Source of the DNA: Calothrix sp. HK-06
GTDB lineage: Bacteria; Cyanobacteriota; Cyanobacteriia; Cyanobacteriales; Nostocaceae
Assembly (NCBI RefSeq): GCF_001904745.1
Contig: NZ_MRCD01000097.1
Location: forward strand, 1 to 33,754
Direction: 5' to 3'
DNA: 33,754 nt
Program-made: the position numbers and the translations under genes
Shown: positions 7,785 through 15,291 of the stretch, piece after piece
Layout of the letters: each line of letters opens with the position of its first letter
How positions within the stretch are numbered: position 1 is the first letter of the stretch
The notes under the pieces: model-generated
Seen by the model: the letters and a program-made list of their open reading frames with translations, nothing else
Told to the model about the DNA's origin: nothing
Database searches by the model: none

Positions 7785-8426
7785 TTGGATCAATTATTCT
7801 GTGGGCTTCTCTAAGTGTGTTACTAAAGTGTTTACTTTGAATATTTTTTATATAAAAAAATTCGTGCCATAGCATCACCACTTGAAAAGCTCCAGTAACT
7901 AAAGCAATCTTTCCATTCAATGAAAAGTCAGATAATGTCATATTTTATTTAGATTGTTGGTGCTGATATTTTTATATCAGGAACATTGTGGTCGCTAAAC
8001 ATTATCTAAATTCGGTTTCTTTGTTCAACTGGTATTGTGGCACAATCATAAACAATGGCACAAACTGCTTGATTCCATGCCTAGGGATTTATTACTGGAC
8101 AAGATATGCATCCTTAGCCCAATAATCTGTGCTGGACTGGCGCCTAAATTATCTATTAGCTTTTGCAGTGCTGCACTGGCAACTTCATGTAGCGAAGACG
8201 GTTTATCAAATAGACATCTCCGAAAAAGATTTAGAGAACCATTATTTTCGCACAGACCTAACCCCTCTGCCCCATTACCTACGAGGGAATGGGGGTTTTA
8301 AGCTTCTCTCGGCTTCTCTTAGAGGTTTGGAGAGGGGTGTTTTTCCTTTTCCGGAGATGTCTAATAAAGGTTGGTTGGCAAGGTAAAATAAATGCTTGCG
8401 TTCGTCAGTAGTTAATCTTAGTATCC
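7785..8426. other. Decayed intergenic region
   Basis: No complete gene is supported. A minus-strand frame from about 8251 to the TGA at 8046-8048 is open for about 67 codons. It contains a protein-like stretch (PSSLHEVASAALQKLIDNLG, then ASPAQIIGLRMHILSSNKS) without an obvious start; it may be a gene fragment of unknown family. Two plus-strand frames over the same bases (8035-8301, 8129-8386) look like shadows. Bases 8257-8345 carry C-rich then G-rich repeat sequence (CTAACCCCTCTGCCCC, GAGGGAATGGGGG, GGAGAGGGGTG). Confidence 0.4.
8257..8345. repeat. C-rich/G-rich interspersed repeat
   Basis: CCTAACCCCTCTGCCCC is followed by a GAGGGAATGGGGG segment and then GGAGAGGGGTGTTTTTC. The C-rich and G-rich halves can pair. 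It is the same type of repeat as the fragment at the start of the window. Confidence 0.45.
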
Positions 8427-8905
8427 GTGCGATACTTTCCAAGACTTGTCCCAAAACTTGAATGTCACGCCCTTGTTCAAGCTAGGTATACCATGTTTGG
8501 AAAGCAAATTCAGCAAGCAGCACGTGAGGTTGATATGGTGTTAGATATGCTGGGTGGCGTAAAAAATCCAGACCCAACCATTGCTTGCATTAACGCCTTA
8601 CGTCCGCATGGAACAGCAGTATTCATGGGCGGTGTACAGTCAGATATTGCTCAAATCATGCTCAAATCATGCTCAAGGAAATTAGTATTCAAGGCGCCGA
8701 TGTGGTGTATGATGCTGTAGCTGGTGGATTAAGTGAACAACTAGTGCAAGCAACAAAAATTCAGGGACATTGGATTGTTTATGGCTTGCTTGATACCGAA
8801 AATCCCGGTACATTTCCTTGGTTAGCGATGTTCGTTCGTACTCTCCAATTCCACGTTTACAAAGTCTTTGATTTTGCAGAACATAGCATCTTTGTGAGGA
8901 TATAA
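8427..8905 (+). pseudogene. Chimeric zinc-type alcohol dehydrogenase/quinone oxidoreductase (MDR) pseudogene
   Basis: The upstream part (QQAAREVDMVLDMLGG, then NALRPHGTAVFMGGVQSDI) is the second half of the nucleotide-binding domain of an MDR dehydrogenase. An 11-bp tandem duplication (GCTCAAATCAT at 8649-8659 and 8660-8670) shifts the frame. In the next frame MLKEISIQGA continues the same protein but then runs into DVVYDAVAGGLSEQLVQATK and FVRTLQFHVYKVFDFA. That segment corresponds to another part of an MDR quinone-oxidoreductase-like protein (GADVVYDA...VYGLL) and ends early at a TAA (8903-8905). The fusion point IQGA/GADV coincides with a GGCGCC at 8693-8698. No N-terminal catalytic domain is present, so the locus cannot encode an active enzyme. 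Confidence 0.65.
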
Positions 8906-9086
8906 AATTGTCCACTTAGCTATCCGCTTGGCAGTAGTGTATAGATAATCGTGCGCCATATACTTTAGTTATGTAAAAAATAGAAATATTTAAAATCACA
9001 GTATTTTGTCGTAATCAGCTTTAGATATAACTGAAAGTTACATCAGCTTTTTAGACGCAAATCCTCTAATTTACACAGCAGCTGCT

Positions 9087-9482
9087 ATGGAAAGGCATCG
9101 AATTATGGTTATTGGTAGCAATGTCACTACTGTGCAGCGTGTCAGTAGTTACTGCCTGAAAAAAAATTTAGAAGTGCTTCCCTACTATGGTACTCCCAAA
9201 GTTGATGATATAAATCTGTTTGCCCCTCATGCGTTGGTTCTATGTCTACCCATGCCTGACGACTTTCAATGCCACATACCTATGCCCTACATTTTGTGGC
9301 CAGAACAGGTAATCAATGAGGGGCTAGTTACTACCCAAACAGAAGAATTGTATGTTCGTTTGCAAAAAGCCCTCCAGACTTTAAATCAACCCTTCGCGTA
9401 CAGCCATAGCTGCTGCCTGGACGCGATCATCAACGCTGAGTTTGTTGAGAATCATACGCACATAGGACTTGACTGTTCCTAG
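9087..9482 (+). CDS. Hypothetical protein convergent with and overlapping the response regulator
   Basis: 131 aa. The first 97 or so residues look protein-like: RIMVIGSNVTTVQRVSSYCL, KKNLEVLPYYGTPKVDDI, APHALVLCLPMPDD. This is a beta-alpha pattern that faintly recalls a receiver-like or Rossmann-like fold. The last 34 codons (from about 9381) are antisense to the response regulator gene and probably not under selection as protein. A decayed paralogue of the first part lies at the same place in block B (29774-29897), so the element was part of the duplicated unit. Function unknown. It may be a small regulator of the adjacent two-component system, but nothing in the sequence proves it. Confidence 0.4.
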   Translation: MERHRIMVIGSNVTTVQRVSSYCLKKNLEVLPYYGTPKVDDINLFAPHALVLCLPMPDDFQCHIPMPYILWPEQVINEGLVTTQTEELYVRLQKALQTLNQPFAYSHSCCLDAIINAEFVENHTHIGLDCS

Positions 9483-10067
9483 TGAAAGGTAAAGTTGGTT
9501 AGCAATCTCCTGGTTTGAATTTCCTTTGGCAATAAGTTTCAGAATTTCGCGCTCACGATTACTAAGAATTGGTTGTTGAATTTCAGATTCAGAAACTTCA
9601 GCAGTAAGGGCGCCGAATTTCAACATCCGAGCTACTTTTTGGGCTATTTGAGGGTCTAAATAAGCACCACCAGTAAGTATCAATTGAATCACAGCAACGA
9701 GTTGTTCCCATTCGATGGTCTTAAGACAGTAACCATCTGCACCCGCTGCGAGCATCCCCATTACCTGGGTATCATTGTCAAACGCACTTAAAGCTAGAAT
9801 ACGAGTCGTAAGGTGATTGGCTGGTTGCTGGCTTTTGATCTGCTGCGTGGCTGTGATTCCATCCATGACTGGCATATCAATGTCCATTAAAACAACATCG
9901 GGTTCAAGTTGAGTTGTTAATTCGATAGCCTCGGCGCCGTCACAGGCCTCTCCAACCACAGTAAAGCCAGGTTCAAGGCTAAATTGACCTTTCATACCTC
10001 GGCGAATCAAAGCGTGGTCATCGACTAATAAAATCCGCACTGTTTTCTTTTCGTTATGTAATAGCAT
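9381..10067 (-). CDS. NarL/FixJ-family response regulator (block A)
   Basis: 228 aa. The N-terminal receiver has the acidic pair D16/D17 (LLVDDHAL), phospho-Asp D62 (VVLMDIDMPVMDG), Thr/Ser at ALSAF and the conserved Lys in CLKTIE. The C-terminal LuxR/GerE helix-turn-helix covers about 169-219 (LSNREREILKLIAKGNSNQE, then LGTVKSYVRMILNKL). It is expected to bind DNA as a dimer once phosphorylated. It follows the CHASE3 kinase by 11 nt in the same direction, so that kinase is the probable partner. Its near-identical paralogue is at 29890-30567. The target is unknown; the neighbouring EPS locus is a reasonable candidate (inference). The 3' end overlaps the convergent hypothetical ORF. Confidence 0.93.
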   Translation of the reverse strand: MLLHNEKKTVRILLVDDHALIRRGMKGQFSLEPGFTVVGEACDGAEAIELTTQLEPDVVLMDIDMPVMDGITATQQIKSQQPANHLTTRILALSAFDNDTQVMGMLAAGADGYCLKTIEWEQLVAVIQLILTGGAYLDPQIAQKVARMLKFGALTAEVSESEIQQPILSNREREILKLIAKGNSNQEIANQLYLSLGTVKSYVRMILNKLSVDDRVQAAAMAVREGLI

Positions 10068-10078
10068 CGTTCCTTTTC

Positions 10079-11662
10079 CTACATTCCGTTTGCATGATGG
10101 AACCTAGCCTTATGTGTATTAACCGGGAGAATAAACCAGAAGGTACTACCCTCTCCAAGGGAACTGTCAACACCGATAGTGCCGGAGTGAGCCGAAATTA
10201 TTTGACGACACAAGTACAGCCCAAGTCCAGCTCTTCCACGCCGACCTCTTCCTTGAATGAAGCGGTGGAAGAGCTGTTCCAAGTCTGCGGGCGCAATTCC
10301 TGAACCGTTATCGCGCACGCAAACCCGCACTTGTTTTTCCCCAAAAATCGTTGTTTCAAGGGAAATTTCTTTATTCGGTTGACTCGCTCGCACAGCGTTA
10401 TCAAGCAGGTTTTGTACAACCCGTTGAATTTCTAACTCATCACCGTAGACGGTTGGCAATGATTGAGATATTTTATAAGTGAATGCTAACTCACACTTTG
10501 AAGAAGCTTTGACCTGGGCAATCGCTTTAACAAAAATCTTTTTCCAATTAAGGGGGTCATAGCTAAGGTGGGCACCACTCCCCTGTTCATAACGCCCAAC
10601 ATCCAAGAGGACGGACACAAGCTTGAGGATATCCTCGTTAGCTTGGCGGTACTCTTCAAATATTTCCCTCCAAGTGTCATTAACTGGGCCAAAAGCTCCT
10701 TTGATCATGCTATCCAAGGTAGTACGAGTAGCAAGCAGTGGAGTACGCAAGTCGTGGGAAAGCGCGCAGATCATATCCTCAAGCTGTTGGTTACGCACTT
10801 CAATCGATTCAGTACGGTGGCGAGTCTCGTCTGCCATTGCATTGAGAACTTTAGCCAGTTGACCAATTTCGTCTCTTGATGTATAGTTAAGGTGGACGAA
10901 CATTTGACCTTTGCGCCAAAGTTTGCCTATCTCCGTCAATTGCTGCAAAGGAACTTCAACTCGTCGATGTAAACGAGTCAGGTTAAAAGCTATTGCTAAT
11001 ACACTCGTTACTGTACTGAAGATATTTGTAACTGTATTTATACGGTTTAATTGAGATAAAGTGTTTCTGCGTTCACGCCAAAGTATCTTCTCACGGTCAA
11101 TTAAGACGTTAATTTCACTACGTAAACAACTGAGTAAAGGGCTTTCTTGATGGCTCGTGCTGCCGACATGAAAAGAATTTTCGTTCTGGTTCAACTTGCT
11201 TTCCCAGTAATCATGTAAATATTCAATCCTATAGAGTCCCTCAAGTTGAGTAGGGTTGCTCTTGACCAAGTTGTATAGCTTATTAAGGCTGTCGCGAAAG
11301 GCAAAGCTACTCTCAGTATAACTTTCTAAGGCGAACTGCTTCTGACTATAATCTTCTAAGATGCCTCTTTGCTCATCGATCACAGCATTGAACAAATGTT
11401 CTCCTTCATGCTGTACTACTAAAGTATTGGTAAACCAATTATATGCTTGGTGATTGAGGTGTTCTATCCAGATGTTCAACCCTTGCTGCCCCAATATCAA
11501 TAACATCAGTACCAAAAAGCTAGTATATAGAGGCGCGAATAGATGACTTTTTAAGATAGATTGACTAATCGAACGCAACAAACCAATAACTGACACTATT
11601 TTACGAATTCGTAAGCTTACGTAAGCTATATTAAATAGTCGAGTAGCAACTGGCATGTTCAT
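10079..11662 (-). CDS. CHASE3-HAMP sensor histidine kinase (block A)
   Basis: 527 aa membrane-bound kinase. TM1 is about residues 41-60 and TM2 about 210-228. The periplasmic segment between them has a CHASE3-like helical pattern with the family's 'DEQRG' turn at 96-100. HAMP covers about 229-285. HisKA carries H303 in ALSHDLRTPLL. HATPase_c shows NLLDNAVRAS, DNGSGIAP, a GRAGLGLYLC G2 box and GEGSTFWF. CHASE3 domains sense unknown extracytoplasmic cues. The gene is upstream of and almost touching the NarL regulator gene, which forms a standard kinase-regulator pair. The paralogue at 30567-32138 keeps the kinase core but has a diverged sensor segment. Confidence 0.92.
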   Translation of the reverse strand: MNMPVATRLFNIAYVSLRIRKIVSVIGLLRSISQSILKSHLFAPLYTSFLVLMLLILGQQGLNIWIEHLNHQAYNWFTNTLVVQHEGEHLFNAVIDEQRGILEDYSQKQFALESYTESSFAFRDSLNKLYNLVKSNPTQLEGLYRIEYLHDYWESKLNQNENSFHVGSTSHQESPLLSCLRSEINVLIDREKILWRERRNTLSQLNRINTVTNIFSTVTSVLAIAFNLTRLHRRVEVPLQQLTEIGKLWRKGQMFVHLNYTSRDEIGQLAKVLNAMADETRHRTESIEVRNQQLEDMICALSHDLRTPLLATRTTLDSMIKGAFGPVNDTWREIFEEYRQANEDILKLVSVLLDVGRYEQGSGAHLSYDPLNWKKIFVKAIAQVKASSKCELAFTYKISQSLPTVYGDELEIQRVVQNLLDNAVRASQPNKEISLETTIFGEKQVRVCVRDNGSGIAPADLEQLFHRFIQGRGRRGRAGLGLYLCRQIISAHSGTIGVDSSLGEGSTFWFILPVNTHKARFHHANGM

Positions 11663-12623
11663 TATTAAAATTTGCTATGCTTTAAGTGGTCTCCTAAAAG
11701 TCAGTTTTTAGTAGTGCTTATAAAGTTAGTTTACTGCTACTGCTATGTATTTACACTTAAATACTTTTTAATTTTTGCAACCGCACCACTAATAACTAAA
11801 CTAAAACTATGTAACTATATCGTATAAAGGTATACGAACAAAACGGGTATTAATCAAAATTACTCGATTAACCTTTCTAAATATAAATCTATAGATAGAT
11901 AAATAGTATAATGAAAAGCCATACACTTTAAATTTTATTTAACTCTGCCTAAAGAATTATACTTTAAAATCAGCCTTATTGAGAATATTTGTTAGCTACA
12001 CATAACATAAGTCATCCTTAAAGATCGTATTGTCATTATACGTAGTAATAACGCTATAAAACCTTATAAATTTTTCATTTCAAAACAGTATGTAAATCAA
12101 AGAATAACACGAGTTTGTCTCCTGTTTCTCTAACTTTGACGTATTATTGGACAAATTCAAAGCTTAATCTTATTATTACGAATCATACATAACATAGTTA
12201 GGCTAAAAAATATAACCATTTTTAACATTGTTAATAGTGTTAAGTATTCTATACACCTTCATTATAACTCTTACAAGTAAAAAAAGTTTTTGTCAACCTG
12301 TATCTTAAATAAGTAACACAGACTTTTGCCGCTACATGTTTTTTTTTATACTAAGCGCTGATACTGGTAGCTTATTCGAGCTTTCTAGAAATATCCTACT
12401 TTTCTTACTTTTTTAAATACACTAAAGATACCCTAGTTTTCTCATTTATTTTGCTTTTGATTTACTAGCAAAAGTTGCGATTTACTGAGATAAGATGTCT
12501 TGGCATTAACAAAAAACTTGTGTGTAAAAAGCAAAGAAAACGCCATATACATATAAAATAATCTTAAAAACACAATTTTTGCTATATCTGGAGAATGAAA
12601 AGGCAGATAAAAAAGTTATTACC
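11663..12623. other. AT-rich intergenic region between the kinases of block A
   Basis: About 960 bp, very AT-rich, with stops in all frames. No repeat, RNA or gene is recognised. It must contain the promoter of the CHASE3 kinase/regulator pair. Short stretches such as CCTACTTTTC (near 12398) recur in the equivalent gap of block B (near 32710), in keeping with shared origin. The open frame at 12506-12736 is a shadow of the GAF kinase's 3' end. Confidence 0.45.
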
Positions 12624-13862
12624 TTAACTACTTGGTAATGTAGTTTCATTTGTAACAATAGGCAGGGTAAACCATAAGGTGTTACCTTCATTGAGAGTAC
12701 TTTCAACGTTAATGATGCCTCCGTGAGCTTCCACAATTAAGCGACATAAATACAGACCTAGCTCTGCCTGGGCACATCGATTTCTGACTCGACTAAAGTG
12801 ATCGAAGAATGTTTCCTTTTCTTGAGGAGTAATTTCTACTCCATAGTCATGCACTGATACCTTTACTTTGTCAACTCCAAGCGGCGCCACCTCAAGGGTA
12901 ATTTGCCCCTTTTGATAACTCCAAAGTATAGTATTGTCAAGCAGGTTTTGCACCACCTGTTGAATTTTAAGCTCATCACCGTAAACAATAGGTAGTGATG
13001 GAGAAATTTTGTAAGTAATTTCGCACTTTTTCTGACTTATGGTGTTATTGCTCTTAATCGCTCTTTCAAAAATAGTTTTCCAATCAATAATCTCAAAGGA
13101 AAGATTCTTACCTAATTCATTTTTATAGCGAGAAACATCTAAGAGAGCTTCAAAAAGTTTAAGGACATCCTCATTGCTTTGGCGGCAATCTTCAAGCACT
13201 TCTCTCCAAGTGTTGTCTACATAACCAAAAGCTCCGCCTAACATCGCGCGCAAAATGCCGCGATTTGCTAGTAAAGGAGTACGCATATGATGGGAAAGGG
13301 CAGAGATTAAATCTTCAATCTGCTGGCGTTCATTAATAATTGTACGTTTAGTTATATGTTTCAAACTGTCTGAATTACGCCTTAACTCAAGTTGTGCAAT
13401 AACCTGATAACTTAAGGTACGCAAGGCTTGCACTTGTTCAGGGGCAAGCTGTCGTGGAACACGGTCAATTACACAGAGCGTCCCTAGCGCATATCCTTCT
13501 GATGTAACCAAGGGCGCGCCAGCATAAAACCGAATTTTGGGATCGTTCGTAACCAGTGAGTTGGTGGCAAATCGGTAATCAAGTAATGTATCCGAGACAA
13601 TTAATATATTACCAGGCTCCAAAATTGCATGGGCGCAGAACGCCAAGTCCCGTGATGTCTCATTAACATCTAATCCGACTTTGGATTTGAACCACTGACG
13701 ACTCTCGTCAATTAGGCTGATTAAAGCGATGGGAGTGCCACAAATTTGTGCCGCTAAACGGGTGAGGTCATCAAACGCAGCTTCACTAATCGTGTCTAGA
13801 ATACGATATTCGCTAAGGGCAAAGAGCCTTGCCATTTCATTTGGAGGCAGTGCAGCTTTCAT
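12624..13862 (-). CDS. GAF-domain histidine kinase with degenerate catalytic motifs (block A)
   Basis: 413 aa from the ATG at 13862 (453 aa from 13985). The later start begins MKAALPPNEMARLFALSEYR, the normal opening of the cyanobacterial 'LPxNExxRLxALxxYxILDT' GAF kinases. The block B copy diverges upstream of this point, so the extra 41 residues are probably not coding. GAF (about residues 20-160) includes [26 protein letters not shown]. HisKA has SHHMRTP: the acceptor His (H191) is followed by His instead of the usual Asp/Glu. HATPase_c keeps NLLDN, but the G1 box is DYGVEI (normally DNGxGI) and the G2 box is AELGLYL (normally GxGLGL). It has no membrane segment. The kinase may be weak or inactive, acting as a GAF sensor or partner for the CHASE3 kinase. 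Confidence 0.8.
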   Translation of the reverse strand: MKAALPPNEMARLFALSEYRILDTISEAAFDDLTRLAAQICGTPIALISLIDESRQWFKSKVGLDVNETSRDLAFCAHAILEPGNILIVSDTLLDYRFATNSLVTNDPKIRFYAGAPLVTSEGYALGTLCVIDRVPRQLAPEQVQALRTLSYQVIAQLELRRNSDSLKHITKRTIINERQQIEDLISALSHHMRTPLLANRGILRAMLGGAFGYVDNTWREVLEDCRQSNEDVLKLFEALLDVSRYKNELGKNLSFEIIDWKTIFERAIKSNNTISQKKCEITYKISPSLPIVYGDELKIQQVVQNLLDNTILWSYQKGQITLEVAPLGVDKVKVSVHDYGVEITPQEKETFFDHFSRVRNRCAQAELGLYLCRLIVEAHGGIINVESTLNEGNTLWFTLPIVTNETTLPSS

Positions 13863-14065
13863 TAATTTGTTTCTACTAATATTAATAATTGCCTGACTTG
13901 TTGTTTTGCCTCTTTTTTTAGGTTCACCCATATATGGTATGATACATTTAGGAGCATAATAAGTATTATAAATTCTATACGGCAAAAATTAAATTTTATT
14001 TTAACTATATTAATAAAGTATATCTATGGAGTATAAATCGCGCGCACAGTCCCTTATCAAACAGT

Positions 14066-14178
14066 TGTAATTACTCCAGCAACAAGTAAACTTTTCGCGT
14101 GGTAGCTATTGCAATCGTGAAAAATATTGGCGCTCCTGTTGTTGCCACAACACGCACTAGTAAAAAACGAGACATACT
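14066..14178 (+). pseudogene. Fragment of MDR dehydrogenase Rossmann domain
   Basis: A reading of GTTGTAATTACTCCAGCAAC gives VVITPATS, and after a frameshift VVAIAIVKNIGAPVVATTRT and SKKRD. MDR dehydrogenases have this 'VLITAATSSVGIAAIxIAKxxGAxVIATTRxxxKR' stretch at the start of the nucleotide-binding domain. Only about 37 codons remain. It would fit upstream of the piece found at 8427-8905 but lies on the far side of block A. Confidence 0.5.
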
Positions 14179-14179
14179 C

Positions 14180-14296
14180 AGGACTTACGCATGAAAACCT
14201 AGAAACCTGGTTTCTTCGTTGATAGCATGTAAGAAAAATGACGATTTGTCTGCGACAATGAATGCGTAGAAACCAGGTTTATGCAGCGTAAGTCGT
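14180..14296. repeat. 'GACTTACGC...AAACCTGGTTT' hairpin repeat
   Basis: The outer arms GACTTACGC (14182-14190) and GCGTAAGTC (14286-14294) are perfect, as are the inner arms AAACCTGGTTT (14203-14213) and AAACCAGGTTT (14270-14280). Elements with 'CAGGACTTACGCA' and 'GAAACCAGGTTTCT' are well known as interspersed cyanobacterial repeats. It is inserted immediately after the dehydrogenase fragment and may have broken that gene. Confidence 0.75.
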
Positions 14297-14478
14297 AATA
14301 CTACTGAATGCAGGCGCCAATTAAGTTATTGCTACTGAGCAAGAAGATTTAGTTGCGTGCGCTTCGGTCGATTACTATATAGTCAAAGTCTTTAATGCTA
14401 GAGCGACCATTAAGTTGCCATTGAATAACGTAGGAGCGTCTTTTTTTACCAAACCTACAGTGCTTTGTTCTTCATCTC

Positions 14479-14919
14479 CTAATTTTGAGTACGAGCATAA
14501 TCATCTTGAAAGCGGATGATATCATCTTCTCCTAAATATTCACCATTTTGGACTTCAATCAAAACTAAAGGAATTACGCCAGGATTCTCCAAACGATGAG
14601 TTGTACACTGGGGTACATAAGTAGACTGATTATTGTTCAGCAGAATTTCTTGATCACCACAAGTTACCTTAGCTGTACCAGATACAACAATCCAATGTTC
14701 GCTGCGGTGGTGATGCATTTGCAAGCTAAGACGGTTTCCAGGCTTAACTTCTATGCGCTTGATTTTGTATCCATGTCCTTCTTCCAAAACAGTGAAAGAA
14801 CCCCAAGGGCGCAGTTCTGTCCCACCAATGCCTACCGGAGTCACAGATGGAAGTATGGACAGTGCATTAGTTTGTGTTGTTTCTTGAGATTTAGCCATAG
14901 TGAGTTCATATGTAGACAT
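14479..14919 (-). CDS. ManC-type cupin (mannose-6-phosphate isomerase type II domain)
   Basis: 146 aa (MAKSQ at residue 8 is an alternative start). It opens with GGTELRPWGSFTVLEEG HGY and continues KIKRIEVKPGNRLSLQMHHH, RSEHWIVVSGTAKVTCGDQE, and YVPQCTTHRLENPG. This is the stand-alone cupin equivalent of the C-terminal isomerase domain of bifunctional ManC/AlgA. The metal ligands are visible: His-His-His-x-x-Glu-His, and the later His in TTHRLEN. The reaction is fructose-6-phosphate to mannose-6-phosphate, feeding GDP-mannose for EPS. It is divergent from the sugar transferase at 15292. The guanylyltransferase partner is not in the window. Confidence 0.88.
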   Translation of the reverse strand: MSTYELTMAKSQETTQTNALSILPSVTPVGIGGTELRPWGSFTVLEEGHGYKIKRIEVKPGNRLSLQMHHHRSEHWIVVSGTAKVTCGDQEILLNNNQSTYVPQCTTHRLENPGVIPLVLIEVQNGEYLGEDDIIRFQDDYARTQN

Positions 14920-15117
14920 AACAGAGGTTGAGTGCTGGAGCCGAAGCGCATGTCGTCTTGGTTTTTCAGTACTAAATAGTATTACAGGCTCAACGCTGTA
15001 TCAGCTCGCTCAAGCCGTTCATCAACTTAATATTTGTATTAGGCAATACCAATTAGGGTTTACCAAATCCTAGTAAATATAGTATGAGGCTTAGGCTATC
15101 TGACCACTACCATTATA

Positions 15118-15236
15118 TGGATAGTCAAGTGGACAATCTTACTTTCCCATAGGGATGGTGTATACACCAAGATTTAAGTAGCCATCAGATAGTATTTGTG
15201 ATGACGGTCTAGAAAGCATACTTCACTTAGACTCAA
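15118..15236 (+). promoter_or_regulatory. Upstream regulatory cassette, copy 1
   Basis: This segment, 56 bp upstream of the sugar transferase start, matches 17233-17343 along its length. Shared pieces in order are TGGATAGTCA, TGGACA, CCAT-AGGAT, then 19 identical bases TAGCCATCAGATAGTATTT (15179-15197), then GAAAG and ATACT. An inverted version of its core, GGCTATCTGA, lies just upstream (15093-15102). The conserved block is probably a binding site or promoter element for an EPS regulator. Confidence 0.6.
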
Positions 15237-15291
15237 TCAAGCCTTAAGTCTTAATACAGTCTTTAGCTAAAATTTTTGGGGTAATCAAAGT

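Larger units (their letters stand above)
9087..13862. other. Block A: two-component module duplicated at 29774-33400
   Basis: The order small plus-strand ORF, NarL regulator, CHASE3 kinase, AT-rich gap, GAF kinase is repeated in the same order and orientation in block B. The two regulators are nearly identical over most of their length, the kinase cores are very similar, and the GAF regions align almost without gaps. The two blocks are direct repeats separated by about 15.9 kb that contain the EPS locus. Confidence 0.85.
13986..14478. other. Intergenic region with MDR remnant and hairpin repeat
   Basis: It lies between block A and the ManC-like gene and contains the dehydrogenase fragment at 14066-14178 and the hairpin at 14180-14296. 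From 14297 to 14478 nothing is recognised. Confidence 0.45.

Noticed and set aside
7646-7840. Plus-strand open frame of 64 codons
   Set aside because: It lies almost wholly inside the repeat at 7654-7784 and its translation reflects the repeat units.
8035-8386. Two overlapping plus-strand frames
   Set aside because: They share bases with a more protein-like minus-strand frame and run into C-rich/G-rich repeat sequence.
10094-10879. Several open frames on both strands within the CHASE3 kinase gene
   Set aside because: They are shadows of the kinase coding sequence in other frames; equivalent shadows appear in the block B copy.
12506-12736. Minus-strand frame overlapping the end of the GAF kinase
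   Set aside because: It is out of frame with the kinase and its other half is AT-rich intergenic DNA.
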